Positions 32,117 to 40,608 of a stretch of DNA of 64,000 bases are shown here, one piece after another. The stretch lies in assembly GCF_014287875.1 (NCBI RefSeq), contig NZ_JACOPN010000001.1, forward strand, positions 434,001-498,000. The letters run 5' to 3'. Positions within the stretch are counted from its first letter, which is position 1. Each line of letters opens with the position of its first letter. The notes beneath the pieces were generated by a model that was not told the DNA's origin, made no database searches, and was given only the letters and a program-made list of their open reading frames with translations. A program made the position numbers and the translations under genes. The stretch comes from Flintibacter faecis. Its GTDB lineage: Bacteria; Bacillota; Clostridia; Oscillospirales; Oscillospiraceae.

Positions 32117-34780
32117 TCAGTGCGCGTCGGCCCAGCTCCTGCCGACGGCGGTGTCGGCCACCAGGGGGACGGGGAGGGAGATCACGGCCTCCATCTCCTC
32201 CTTCACCAGGCGGCGGACGGCTTCGGCCTCCTCCTCCGGGCACTCCACGATCAGCTCGTCGTGGACCTGAAGGACCAGGCGGCCCTTCAGCCCCTCGGCC
32301 AGCAGCCGGTCCCGCACCCGGATCATGGCCACCTTGATGATGTCGGCGGCGGTGCCCTGGATGGGGGCGTTCAGGGCCACCCGCTCGCCGAAGGAGCGGG
32401 TGTTGAAGTTGGAGGACTTCAGCTCCGGCACCCACCGGCGGCGGGCAAACAGGGTGGTCACATAGCCGTCGGCCCTGGCCCGGGCCACCACGCCGTCCAT
32501 ATAGGAGCGCACCCCGGAATAGTGCTGGAAATACTTCTCCATATACTCCTTCGCCTGGGCCACGGTGACCCCGATGTCCTGGGACAGGGAGAAGGGGGAG
32601 ATGCCATAGACGATGCCGAAGTTCACCGCCTTGGCGCTGCGGCGCATCTGGGGGGTGACCTCCTCCTGGGACACGCCGAACACCTGGGAGGCGGTGATGC
32701 GGTGGATGTCCTCCCCGGAGTTAAAGCCGTCGATCATGGCCCGGTCCCCGGCCATGCAGGCCAGCAGCCGCAGCTCGATCTGGGAGTAGTCCGCATCCAC
32801 CAGCACCCGGCCCGCCGGGGCCACGAACATCTTCCGCAGCTGGGCCCCCAGCTCGGTGCGGATGGGGATGTTCTGCAAATTCGGCTCGGTGGAGGACAGG
32901 CGGCCCGTGGCGGTGACGGTGTTCTGAAAGCAGGTGTGGATACGCCCGTCGGGGGCGATGACCTTGCCCAAGCCGTCTGCATAGGTGGACTTCAGCTTGG
33001 TCAGCTGGCGATATTCCAATATCTCCCCGATGATGGGGTGGGAGCCCCGCAGCTTGTCCAGCACGTCGGCGTTGGTGGAATAGCCCGTCTTGGTCTTTTT
33101 TACCGGGGGCAGGCCCAGCTGGTCAAAGAGGATGCGGCCCAGCTGCTGGGTGGAGTTGATGTTGAACTCCTCCCCCGCCAGGTCAAAGATATTCTTCTGG
33201 GCGGTCTGGATGCGGCCGGAGAGCATCTCCCCAAATTCGGCCAGGGCCTTGCGGTCAATGAGAAAGCCCTCCTGCTCCATCTCCGCCAGCACGGGGCACA
33301 GGGGCAGCTCCACCGTCTGATACAGCTCCCACATGCCCAGCTCCTTCAGCCGCCCGGTCAGCACAGGCTCCAGTGCGGCGACGAGGGCACAGTGGGATAG
33401 AAACGCCCCGGCGGACACGCCAAGGTCGGCCAGAGGGCCAAAGGCCCCGTCAGAGAGATAGTCGGCGGCCTTGGGGAACTGGTGGTTAAAATAGGTCAGG
33501 CCCAGCTTCTCCAGGTCATAGCTGCCGTCGGCGGGGGCCAGGAGATAGGCGGCCACCTCCGTGTCGAACACAAAGCCGCCGGGGGCGATGCCCTCGGAGA
33601 GCAGGGCGCGGCACAGCTCTTTTGCGCCGTGGGTCATCTTTCGGATGCCGGGGGCGAACAGCCCGTTCAGAATGTCGTTATAGCACGCCAGCCGGTCGGC
33701 CAGCAGCAGAGCGGCATGGCCCTCCTCCCCCTGCTCCCAGGTGACACACACCCCGTCCAGGCTGGGCAGGGCCAGCACGGCCACCCGGTCCAGTCCGGCC
33801 CACAGCGCCAGCAGCTCCCGGGCCCGGGCGGGGTCGTCCACCACCTCGCTCTCGCAGCTTGCGGAACACTCCGGCTGCTCCGCCGCCGCGCCCTCCCCCT
33901 GGGGGGCGGTGAGGTGGTATTTGTCAATGAGCTTGGCAAATTCCAGGTCCAGAAACAGCTGATAGAGCCTGGGCTCGTCCGGCTTCCGGCACAGATTGTC
34001 CTCGGGCTTAAAGTCAATGGGCGCATCGGTGCGGATGGTGGCCAGGTCATAGGACATGCGGGCGGCCTCCTCGCCCTCAACGAGCTTCTTCCGGGCGGCG
34101 GGCTTCACGTCCATCTTGTCCAGGTTGGCATACAGCCCGTCGATGGAGGGCTGCTGGGCCAGCAGGGCCATGGCCGTCTTCTCCCCGATGCCCTTCACCC
34201 CGGGGATGTTGTCCGAGGCATCCCCCATCAGGGCCTTTAAATCGATGATGTGGATGGGGGCAAAGCCATAGGCCTCCCGAAAGCTCTCCGGGGTCATGTC
34301 CTTGGTGGTGGTGCGGCCCATGCGGGTGGACACCAGCTTTACCGTGGTGTGGTCGGTGACCAGCTGGAGGGAATCCTTATCCCCGGTGACGATGACCGTG
34401 TCCCACCCGGCCCCCTCGTCCCGTCTGGCGATGGTGCCGATGAGGTCGTCGGCCTCCCACCCGTCCAGCTCGTACATGGGGATATTCAGGGCGGAGAGCA
34501 CTTCCTTTAAAATGGGCATCTGGCTGGCCAGCTCCTCGGGCATGGGCTTGCGCTGGGCCTTATAGCCCTCGTAGGCCAGATGGCGGAAGGTGGGGGCCTT
34601 GCGGTCAAAGGTGACACACAGGGCCTGGGGCTGCTCCTCGTCCAGCAGCTTGTTCAGAATATTCAAAAAGCCAAACACGGCGTTGGTGGGCTGGCCCGTC
34701 CGGGTGGTCAGGTTTGAGCTCACGCCGTAAAAGGCCCGGTTGACGATGGAGTTGCCGTCCAGGACCATCAGCTTGTTCAT
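32117..34780 (-). CDS. polA: DNA polymerase I
   Basis: 887 aa. N-terminal 5'-3' exonuclease (1-290: MVLDGNSIVNRAFYGV, DDLIGT, KALMGDASDNIPGVKGIGEKTA). The middle 3'-5' exonuclease-like domain appears degenerate, as in Bacillus polymerases. The polymerase domain is intact: motif A VDADYSQIELRLLACMAGD, motif B RRSAKAVNFGIVYGIS and motif C QVHDELIVE. ATG 34780 has AGAGGGGAG upstream; longer upstream reading enters dispersed repeats and is rejected. It lies 42 bp before rimI, probably the same transcript. Confidence 0.96.
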   Translation of the reverse strand: MNKLMVLDGNSIVNRAFYGVSSNLTTRTGQPTNAVFGFLNILNKLLDEEQPQALCVTFDRKAPTFRHLAYEGYKAQRKPMPEELASQMPILKEVLSALNIPMYELDGWEADDLIGTIARRDEGAGWDTVIVTGDKDSLQLVTDHTTVKLVSTRMGRTTTKDMTPESFREAYGFAPIHIIDLKALMGDASDNIPGVKGIGEKTAMALLAQQPSIDGLYANLDKMDVKPAARKKLVEGEEAARMSYDLATIRTDAPIDFKPEDNLCRKPDEPRLYQLFLDLEFAKLIDKYHLTAPQGEGAAAEQPECSASCESEVVDDPARARELLALWAGLDRVAVLALPSLDGVCVTWEQGEEGHAALLLADRLACYNDILNGLFAPGIRKMTHGAKELCRALLSEGIAPGGFVFDTEVAAYLLAPADGSYDLEKLGLTYFNHQFPKAADYLSDGAFGPLADLGVSAGAFLSHCALVAALEPVLTGRLKELGMWELYQTVELPLCPVLAEMEQEGFLIDRKALAEFGEMLSGRIQTAQKNIFDLAGEEFNINSTQQLGRILFDQLGLPPVKKTKTGYSTNADVLDKLRGSHPIIGEILEYRQLTKLKSTYADGLGKVIAPDGRIHTCFQNTVTATGRLSSTEPNLQNIPIRTELGAQLRKMFVAPAGRVLVDADYSQIELRLLACMAGDRAMIDGFNSGEDIHRITASQVFGVSQEEVTPQMRRSAKAVNFGIVYGISPFSLSQDIGVTVAQAKEYMEKYFQHYSGVRSYMDGVVARARADGYVTTLFARRRWVPELKSSNFNTRSFGERVALNAPIQGTAADIIKVAMIRVRDRLLAEGLKGRLVLQVHDELIVECPEEEAEAVRRLVKEEMEAVISLPVPLVADTAVGRSWADAH

Positions 34781-34934
34781 GTTGCGCTCCCCTCTGCCCG
34801 GCAGTCCGGGCGGTGATTCAAAAGTCAGTATATCAGTATTTGCGAAAACAGGCAAGAAAAACAGGGCGGTGATCGCACTCCACCCTGTCTCCCAAACACC
34901 GGATATTATATTCAGCGTGTCAATAAACCCGTTT

Positions 34935-35090
34935 CTGTCATTTCGAGGAGCGCAGCACCCGCAAGGGGTACGCCGCATCCGTAAGGCAGCAGAGCTGCCA
35001 ACGGCTGCGCAGCACCCGCAAGGGGTACGCCGCATCCGTAAGGCAGCAGAGCTGCCAACGGCTGCGCAGCCTGTGACGGAAGGATTCCGG
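34935..35090. repeat. Family A repeat carrying two tandem 57-bp modules
   Basis: Starts TCATTTCGAGGAGCGCAGC. Where other copies continue GACG, this one holds a 57-bp module twice (from 34951 and from 35008), each with CACCCGCAAGGGGTACG, CCGTAAGGCAGCAGAGCTG and CCAACGGCTGCGCAG. It ends CTGTGACGGAAGGATTCCGG. Third and fourth occurrences lie at 35347 and near 18012. Confidence 0.85.
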
Positions 35091-35100
35091 CCCCACGTCC

Positions 35101-35340
35101 CTAAGCCTTCCCCTGGGGGAAGGTGCCCCCGCAGGGGGCGGATGAGGGTGGGTATCGTGGGTGCGGAGGCCATCGAACGGGCGGATGGGGACATCCGCCC
35201 CTACGCAGGGTTACGATAGATTTCGTAGGGGCCGCTGTCCCCAGCGGCCCGGAATCCCCCCGCCGCTTTGCGGCCCTCCCCCCTTTCACAAGGGGGGCTG
35301 CTGTTACGCATCATCAGGCTCCCTTGTGAAAGGGAGCTGG
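35101..35340. repeat. Repeat block with three hairpins
   Basis: CCTTCCCCTGGGGGAAGG opens a family B element. GGGCGGATG-GGGA-CATCCGCCC and GGGCCGCTG-TCCC-CAGCGGCCC follow (near 35177 and 35228). A third pair, CCCTTTCACAAGGGGG and CCCTTGTGAAAGGGAG (35278-35335), is also seen in the toxin array at 60571-60637. No gene. Confidence 0.75.
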
Positions 35341-35660
35341 CACGGGCGCAGCACCCGCAAGGGGTACGCCGCATCCGTAAGGCAGCAGAGCTGCCAACGG
35401 CTGCGCAGCCCGTGACTGAGGGATTCCGCACCCCCGTGGTCCCCCTCATCCGTCATGGCTGCGCCATGCCACCTTCTCCCCTGCGGGGCGAAGGCTTTGG
35501 CCGTTTTAACGTCGTTGCGGCAAACACTTTGGCGTTCCCCTCATCCGTCACGGCTGCGCCGTGCCACCTTCCCCCAGGGGAAGGCATTGTGCGGGCGAAT
35601 TTAGCCTTCCCCCTCCCAGGGGGAAGGCTTTTTGTTTCTTGCCCCAGGAACGGGGTAATG
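35341..35660. repeat. Repeat block: 57-bp module plus family B copies
   Basis: One 57-bp module from 35347, then CCTCATCCGTCATGGCTGCGCCATGCC and a second, similar copy from 35538, each ending in GGGGCGAAGG or GGGGAAGGC. A last CCTTCCCCCTCCCAGGGGGAAGG hairpin lies at 35605-35630. With the preceding blocks this makes about 900 bp without a gene. Confidence 0.75.
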
Positions 35661-35705
35661 ACGGGCTTTTTTGACGGTCTCTTATATTGCCGCAGACCCT
35701 TTCGG

Positions 35706-36692
35706 TCAGCCCTTCCCCATATCCTCCATGGCGCACCGGGCGGTTTTGACCAGATAGGTCATGGCCTGGACCGGGTGCTTGCCGATGGCGGTCTCGCCGG
35801 TGAGCATCAGGGCGGCGGCCCCATCCAGCACCCCGTTATAGATGTCGGCCACCTCCGCCCGGGTGGGCACGGGGTTCTCCTGCATGGACCACAGCAGCTG
35901 GGTCACCAGGCAGAAGGGCTTTTTCCCCTCCCGGCACCGGCGGGCGATGCGCTTTTGCACCCCGGGCAGCTGCCACAGGGGCATGGTGTTCCCCAGGTCG
36001 CCCCGGGCGATGCACAGCTGGTCGGCGGCGGATAAGATCTCGTCCAGCCGCTCCACCCCCTGGCGGCTCTCGATCTTGGCCATGATGGGGATGTCCAGGC
36101 CGCGCTGGTCCAACGCCTGGCGGAGGTTCTCCACGTCTTTGCGCCCCCGGACGAAGGGCTGCATCACGCATGTCACGCCCAATTCCCCCGCCAGATCCAG
36201 GTTGGCCAGGTCCTCCCGGGTGAGGGTGGGGGCGGGGGTGTCGAGCCCCAGAACCGCCAGACTCTTTTTGCTGTTCAGGGTCCCGCCACGCACCACCCGG
36301 CACAGCAGCACCGAGTGGCTGGCCCGGCGCACTTCCAGCAGCATGGCGCTGTCGTCCAGGGCGATCTTGCGCCCCGGCCGGGCCATATCCAGCACCGTGT
36401 CGGGCACCGGGATGCCCCCGTCCCCCAGCAGCACGTCCTTTCCCTCCCGCAGCTGGATGGGATAGGGCAGCTGTCCCACCCGCAGCTCCGGCCCCTGGAG
36501 GTCGATCATCAGTCGGGGCATCACCCCGGCGGTCCGGGCGGCGGGGAAAAAGCGGCTCTCCAGCAGGGGGCGGCATTCCTTTAGGGACGTGTGGGACAGG
36601 TTCAGCCGGATACCGGTCATCCCTGCCCGGAACATGTCCTCCAGTGTCTCTCTCCGGCTGCAGGCCGTCCCCAGGGTGGCGTAAAATTCCAT
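35706..36692 (-). CDS. Short pyruvate kinase-like barrel protein
   Basis: 328 aa, against 470 or more for normal pyruvate kinase: the C-terminal allosteric domain is missing and the protein stops after the barrel. Family motifs present: IRLNLSHTSLKE, MIDLQGPELRVG, MAKIES (catalytic Lys), CIARGDLGN (metal/substrate) and TRAEVADIYNGVLDGAAALMLTGETAIGKHPVQAM. The usual DTKGPEIR is DLQGPELR, so a Lys near the active site is Gln. ATG 36692 follows AAAGGAG. It may be an enzyme with altered regulation or a relative acting on another phosphoenol compound; a full-length pyruvate kinase presumably exists elsewhere. Confidence 0.8.
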   Translation of the reverse strand: MEFYATLGTACSRRETLEDMFRAGMTGIRLNLSHTSLKECRPLLESRFFPAARTAGVMPRLMIDLQGPELRVGQLPYPIQLREGKDVLLGDGGIPVPDTVLDMARPGRKIALDDSAMLLEVRRASHSVLLCRVVRGGTLNSKKSLAVLGLDTPAPTLTREDLANLDLAGELGVTCVMQPFVRGRKDVENLRQALDQRGLDIPIMAKIESRQGVERLDEILSAADQLCIARGDLGNTMPLWQLPGVQKRIARRCREGKKPFCLVTQLLWSMQENPVPTRAEVADIYNGVLDGAAALMLTGETAIGKHPVQAMTYLVKTARCAMEDMGKG

Positions 36693-36747
36693 GGCAAGCG
36701 CTCCTTTTCTTGGGTGTATCTTTTTCATGTAGTATAGCACGCAGCCG

Positions 36748-36785
36748 CTGAAAAGAAAACCGCCGTTCTCCCGGGAGAACGGCGG
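36748..36785 (-). terminator. Terminator of the NhaC-family gene
   Basis: 26-bp perfect palindrome (36760-36785; 13-bp arms) followed on the minus strand by GTTTTCTTTTC. Confidence 0.88.
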
Positions 36786-36801
36786 CTGCGGAAAACGGCT
36801 G

Positions 36802-38559
36802 TTACGCGCGCTGCTTCTGCTTCATCACATACAGGAAGCCGAGCATACCCACGATGCCTGCGGGCAGGGCCAGCAGACCGGGCAGGCCGGCCTCCACCAG
36901 CACACCGGCCAGGATATAGCACAGGCCGGAGATGACGGCGCAGGACACCGCATAGGGCAGCTGGGTGGACACGTGGTTGACGTGGTCGCACTGGGCCCCG
37001 GCGGAGGCCATGATGGTGGTGTCGGAGATGGGGGAGCAGTGGTCGCCGCACACGGCACCGGCCATGCAGGCGGAGATGCACACGATGGCCAGGGGGTTGT
37101 CCATGGAGAACACGTTCTGGACAATGGGGATCAGGATGCCGAAGGTGCCCCAGCTGGTGCCGGTGGCAAAGGCCAGCAGGCAGCCCACGGCGAACACGAT
37201 GACGGGCAGCAGCAGCTGTACCCCGGTGGCGGAGGTGCGCACAAAGTCCCGGACAAAGTACTTGGCACCCAGGGAGTCGGTCATGCCCTTCAGGGACCAG
37301 GCGAAGGTGAGGATCATGATGGCGGGGACCATGGCCTTAAAGCCGTCGGGGATACAGCCCATCATCTCCTTAAAGGACATAGAGCGGCGGATGAGATAAT
37401 AGACAATGGCGAACACCAGGCCGAAGGCGGAGCCCAGCATCAGGCCCACGGAGGCATCGGAGTTGGAGAAGGCGGTGACGAAGTCGGCCCCGGAGAAGAA
37501 GCCGCCGGAATAGATCATGCCGATGACACAGCAGACCACCAGCACCGCAATGGGGAACACCAGGTCCATGACGGAGCCCTTGTTCTCGTCGATCTCATCG
37601 TCCATCATGGCATAGGGGTTGGAGCCGGAGAACAGGTCGCCCTTCTCAATGGCGTTGCGCTCATACCGGGCCATGGAGCCGAAGTCCACCTTCATCACCA
37701 CCAGGCCGATCATCATCACCAGGGTGAGCAGGGCATAGAAGTTATAGGGGATGGCTCGGATGAACAGGTTCAGGCCCTGGCCGTCCTCGGCAAAGCCGGA
37801 CACGGCGGCGGCCCAGGAGGAGATGGGGGCGATGATGCAGATGGGGGCGGCGGTGGCATCGATGATATAGGCCAGCTTCACCCGGGAGATGTTGTGCTTG
37901 TCGGTGATGGGCCGCATGACGCTGCCCACGGTAAGGCAGTTGAAATAGTCGTCAATGAAGATGAGGCAGCCCAGCAGGATAGAGGCCAGCTGCGCCCCCA
38001 CCCGGGTCTTGATATTCTTCTGGGCCCAGCGGCCAAAGGCGGCGGAGCCGCCGGCCTTGTTCATCATGCACACCATAGCGCCCAGGATGACCAGGAAGAT
38101 CAGGATGCCCACGTTATAGCTGTCGGACAGGGAGGCCACGATGCCGTCCTCAAAGACGTGGAGCAGGGTCCCCTCGAACTGGAAGTTGGAATAGAGCAGG
38201 CCGCCCATCAGGATACCGATGAACAGAGAGGAGTAGACCTCCTTGGTCAGCAGGGCCAGGGCGATGGCGATCACCGGGGGCAGCAGGGACAGGGGGGTGT
38301 TATAGAAGTGGCTGGGGGACTGGATATAGCCCTCTCCTCCGCAGGTGGCACAGACAAAGGTGCCGCCGCACACCTCACAGTTTTCGTCCAGTCCATAGCA
38401 GCTCATGCAGATGCCTACGGTGCCGCAGTCGGGACACTCGATCATGGTGGTCCCCGGCTCCTCGGTGGGGTCGGCGGCCGCCCAGGCGGCGGTGGTCATG
38501 GCCAGCACCATCATCACGACCAGGATGAGGCGCATGGGCCAGGCTCTTCTTGCGTTCAT
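36802..38559 (-). CDS. lysW: NhaC-family carrier, probable lysine transporter (LysW type), with Cys-rich N-terminal domain
   Basis: 585 aa. A cleavable signal peptide (to about residue 28, ...TTAAWAAAD) is followed by a Cys-rich stretch with CPDC, CMSC, CEVC and CATC, like a DnaJ zinc ribbon. After that come about 11 membrane helices of the NhaC antiporter family, with IFIDDYFNCLTVGSVMRPITD, GTSWGTFGILIPI and AVCGDHCSPISDTTIMAS. ATG 38559 has GGAGGG at eight bases. A lysine riboswitch with its own promoter controls it; NhaC proteins under such riboswitches were proposed as lysine carriers (LysW). Lysine import is therefore more likely than Na/H exchange alone. Lysine could feed butyrate formation, but no pathway gene for that is here. 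Confidence 0.85.
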   Translation of the reverse strand: MNARRAWPMRLILVVMMVLAMTTAAWAAADPTEEPGTTMIECPDCGTVGICMSCYGLDENCEVCGGTFVCATCGGEGYIQSPSHFYNTPLSLLPPVIAIALALLTKEVYSSLFIGILMGGLLYSNFQFEGTLLHVFEDGIVASLSDSYNVGILIFLVILGAMVCMMNKAGGSAAFGRWAQKNIKTRVGAQLASILLGCLIFIDDYFNCLTVGSVMRPITDKHNISRVKLAYIIDATAAPICIIAPISSWAAAVSGFAEDGQGLNLFIRAIPYNFYALLTLVMMIGLVVMKVDFGSMARYERNAIEKGDLFSGSNPYAMMDDEIDENKGSVMDLVFPIAVLVVCCVIGMIYSGGFFSGADFVTAFSNSDASVGLMLGSAFGLVFAIVYYLIRRSMSFKEMMGCIPDGFKAMVPAIMILTFAWSLKGMTDSLGAKYFVRDFVRTSATGVQLLLPVIVFAVGCLLAFATGTSWGTFGILIPIVQNVFSMDNPLAIVCISACMAGAVCGDHCSPISDTTIMASAGAQCDHVNHVSTQLPYAVSCAVISGLCYILAGVLVEAGLPGLLALPAGIVGMLGFLYVMKQKQRA

Positions 38560-38640
38560 TTCATTTTCCCTCCAAAACAATTTTGGGGCCGTGCCCCTGG
38601 AACACACACGCGCTCAAATAAGCCGGACAACACGCAGCGC

Positions 38641-38893
38641 AAAAAAATATGGACGCTGAAAGCGCCCATTCCTCAATACCGCCGCCTTTGCCCCCTCTTG
38701 CTGTACGGGGTGGCAGAAAAACGGCAGGATAGCGCTCCACGTGCTTGTGACAGTCCGCAAGATATTCTCCCGCGGCCCAGGGGGACGGCCCAGGCAGGTC
38801 CGACTCCCTTCGGCGGTACACCCTCTCTCAAAAAGCCGGCTGCCTGGCCGAATGCTTTTTGATACGCATGAGTACCGCGCCTCTATCCGAATC
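38641..38893 (-). promoter_or_regulatory. Lysine riboswitch (L box) with terminator
   Basis: Minus strand. The aptamer runs from about 38893 to 38728 with the conserved GATAGAGG-CGC at the 5' side, GGTACCGCCGAAG-type core (GTACCGCCGAAGG), GACTGTCACAAGCACGTGGAG and closing GCGCTATC. The expression platform ends in the terminator TGGGCGCT-TTC-AGCGTCCA with seven T (38669-38641). Lysine should favour termination and shut off the transporter gene. Confidence 0.92.
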
Positions 38894-38908
38894 ATTTGAT
38901 TTGCAAGT

Positions 38909-38937
38909 ATCCTATCACGCCCCTGCACCCTTGTCAA
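38909..38937 (-). promoter_or_regulatory. Promoter of the lysine riboswitch transcript
   Basis: On the minus strand TTGACA-N17-TAGGAT, about 15 bases before the aptamer. Confidence 0.88.
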
Positions 38938-39034
38938 GGCCGTTCCAGTGAAAACCGAAAAAAAGCAGATTTTTCCGGCAGACCGTCCATCCGCGATGTC
39001 TCAGAAAAAATTTAAAAGAATCGAAAAAAAACAG

Positions 39035-39064
39035 TTGACAGTCCGGCTCGAATTATGATAGTAT
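39035..39064 (+). promoter_or_regulatory. Promoter of the first tRNA-Leu
   Basis: TTGACA-N18-TAGTAT, about 50 bases before the tRNA. Confidence 0.75.
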
Positions 39065-39112
39065 ATGTCCTGCGCTAAGTCAAACGGCTTTCAGCGCCAA
39101 CCAAATATGGAT

Positions 39113-39199
39113 GCGCGAGTGGTGGAATTGGTAGACTCGCTGGCTTCAGGTGCCAGTGCTCGCAAGGGCGTGCGGGTTCGACTCCCGCCTCGCGCACCA
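39113..39199 (+). tRNA. tRNA-Leu (anticodon CAG), copy 1
   Basis: 87 nt with long variable arm and encoded CCA. Acceptor GCGCGAG/CTCGCGC; anticodon stem CTGGC/GCCAG, loop TTCAGGT, anticodon CAG. Identical to the copy 221 bp downstream, including about 18 bases of leader. Confidence 0.96.
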
Positions 39200-39202
39200 G
39201 AA

Positions 39203-39240
39203 GAAAAAACATCTGCTTTCGGCAGATGTTTTTTCTTTTT
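39203..39240 (+). terminator. Terminator after tRNA-Leu copy 1
   Basis: AAAAAACATCTGC/GCAGATGTTTTTT stem with a TTTCG-type loop, then CTTTTT. Confidence 0.88.
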
Positions 39241-39258
39241 CTCTCCCAAATAAAAGTG

Positions 39259-39287
39259 TTGACAACGGGAAAAAGCTGTGGTATTAT
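39259..39287 (+). promoter_or_regulatory. Promoter of the second tRNA-Leu
   Basis: TTGACA-N17-TATTAT. Not identical to the first tRNA-Leu promoter, so the duplication covers tRNA and near leader only. Confidence 0.85.
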
Positions 39288-39333
39288 TTATCTCACGTTG
39301 AACGCAATGCTTCAACGCCAACCAAATATGGAT

Positions 39334-39420
39334 GCGCGAGTGGTGGAATTGGTAGACTCGCTGGCTTCAGGTGCCAGTGCTCGCAAGGGCGTGCGGGTTC
39401 GACTCCCGCCTCGCGCACCA
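39334..39420 (+). tRNA. tRNA-Leu (anticodon CAG), copy 2
   Basis: Identical 87-nt sequence to copy 1, own promoter and terminator. The shared block begins at CGCCAACCAAATATGGAT before each gene. Confidence 0.96.
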
Positions 39421-39427
39421 AAAAGAA

Positions 39428-39457
39428 GAACATCTGCTGTGCAGGTGTTCTTTTTTT
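39428..39457 (+). terminator. Terminator after tRNA-Leu copy 2
   Basis: GAACATCTGC/GCAGGTGTTC stem with loop TGT, then seven T. Confidence 0.9.
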
Positions 39458-39471
39458 ATCTGGACCTCTCA

Positions 39472-39499
39472 TTGACAAAGATCATTTTTATGATATCAT
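39472..39499 (+). promoter_or_regulatory. Promoter of the nitronate monooxygenase-like gene
   Basis: TTGACA (39472-39477) with TATCAT at 16 bases; about 45 bases before the start codon. Confidence 0.6.
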
Positions 39500-39543
39500 A
39501 TAATCCGGTTTTAAAAATCAGATTGTATGAGGTTTGATATAAT

Positions 39544-40608
39544 ATGGTTCAAATTAGGAAGAAGCAGCTGGCCCTGCCTGTCATCCAGGGGGGCATGGGC
39601 GTGGGGGTGTCTTTGGGCGGCCTGGCCGGGGCGGTGGCCGCCTGCGGAGGCATGGGATGTGTCAGCGCGGCCCATGCGGGCTATCGGGAGCCAGACTTCC
39701 GTCAAAATCCCCAGGAAGCCGACCTGCGGGGGTTGAAGCAGGAGATCGAAAAAGCCCGCCGTCTCTCCAACGGACACGGATTGGTGGCTGTCAATCTGAT
39801 GGTGGCTATGAAGCAGTACGCCTCCCTGGCCCAGGCGGCGGTGGAGGCGGGGGCGGACGCCATCATCTCCGGGGCGGGCCTGCCCTTGGAGCTGCCCGGC
39901 CTGGTGAAGGGCGCGGACATCGCCCTCTCCCCCATCGTGTCCAGCGCCCGGGCGGCCAAGCTCATTCTGAAAACCTGGGACAAGCGCTATGGCGTGACGG
40001 CGGACTTTCTGGTCATCGAGGGCTGCAAGGCCGGGGGACACCTGGGCTTTAAAGAGGACGACCTGCTGGGCGGCACGGCCCAGCCACTGGAGGACATCCT
40101 GCCCCAGGTGCTGGCGGAGCTGGCCCCCTATCAAGAGAAATATGGCCGGAATATCCCCGTCTTTGTGGCAGGGGGCGGCCTGACCGGGGAAGATATGGCC
40201 CGGTTCCGGGGCATGGGGGCCGCCGGGGTGCAGATTGCCACCCGGCTCATCGCCACCGAGGAGTGCGATGCCTCCCAGGGCTATAAGGATGCCATCCTCC
40301 GGGCCCGTGCGGAGGACGTGCGCATCATCCACAGCCCGGTTGGAATGCCCGGTCGGGCCATCTACAGCCCCCTTATCGCCCGCATGGAGGCGGGACAGCG
40401 TCAGGCCCCTCAGTGGTGCGCCGGGTGCATCAAGACCTGCGACCCCGCCCAGACCCCCTACTGCATCACCCACGCCCTCATCCGGGCCGTGGAGGGCGAC
40501 TGGGAGGAGGGCCTGTTCTTCTGCGGGGCAGAGGTGGGCCAGGTGAACGAGATGTCCACCGTGGCCCAGGTGCTGGCGGAGTATCAGGCGGCCCTGGCTC
40601 AGAGGTAA
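39544..40608 (+). CDS. Nitronate monooxygenase / FabK-like flavoprotein
   Basis: 354 aa FMN TIM barrel of the 2-nitropropane dioxygenase family. N-terminal LPVIQGGMGVGVSLGGLAGAVAACGGMGC, the substrate loop VIEGCKAGGHLG (GGH with the typical His), PVFVAGGGLTGEDMAR, and GAAGVQIATRLIATEEC, the phosphate-binding end. A C-terminal insert with CAGCIKTCDP and a later Cys is unusual and might bind metal. Activity may be nitronate oxidation, or enoyl reduction as in FabK; no fatty-acid genes are nearby. GAGG lies 10 bases before the ATG. The 3' end overlaps the convergent phosphatase gene by 10 bp. Confidence 0.85.
   Translation: MVQIRKKQLALPVIQGGMGVGVSLGGLAGAVAACGGMGCVSAAHAGYREPDFRQNPQEADLRGLKQEIEKARRLSNGHGLVAVNLMVAMKQYASLAQAAVEAGADAIISGAGLPLELPGLVKGADIALSPIVSSARAAKLILKTWDKRYGVTADFLVIEGCKAGGHLGFKEDDLLGGTAQPLEDILPQVLAELAPYQEKYGRNIPVFVAGGGLTGEDMARFRGMGAAGVQIATRLIATEECDASQGYKDAILRARAEDVRIIHSPVGMPGRAIYSPLIARMEAGQRQAPQWCAGCIKTCDPAQTPYCITHALIRAVEGDWEEGLFFCGAEVGQVNEMSTVAQVLAEYQAALAQR

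Noticed and set aside
32117..35194. Longer N-terminus for DNA polymerase I
   Set aside because: The extra codons lie in repeat sequence; the Met at 34780 has a ribosome site and begins the exonuclease domain.
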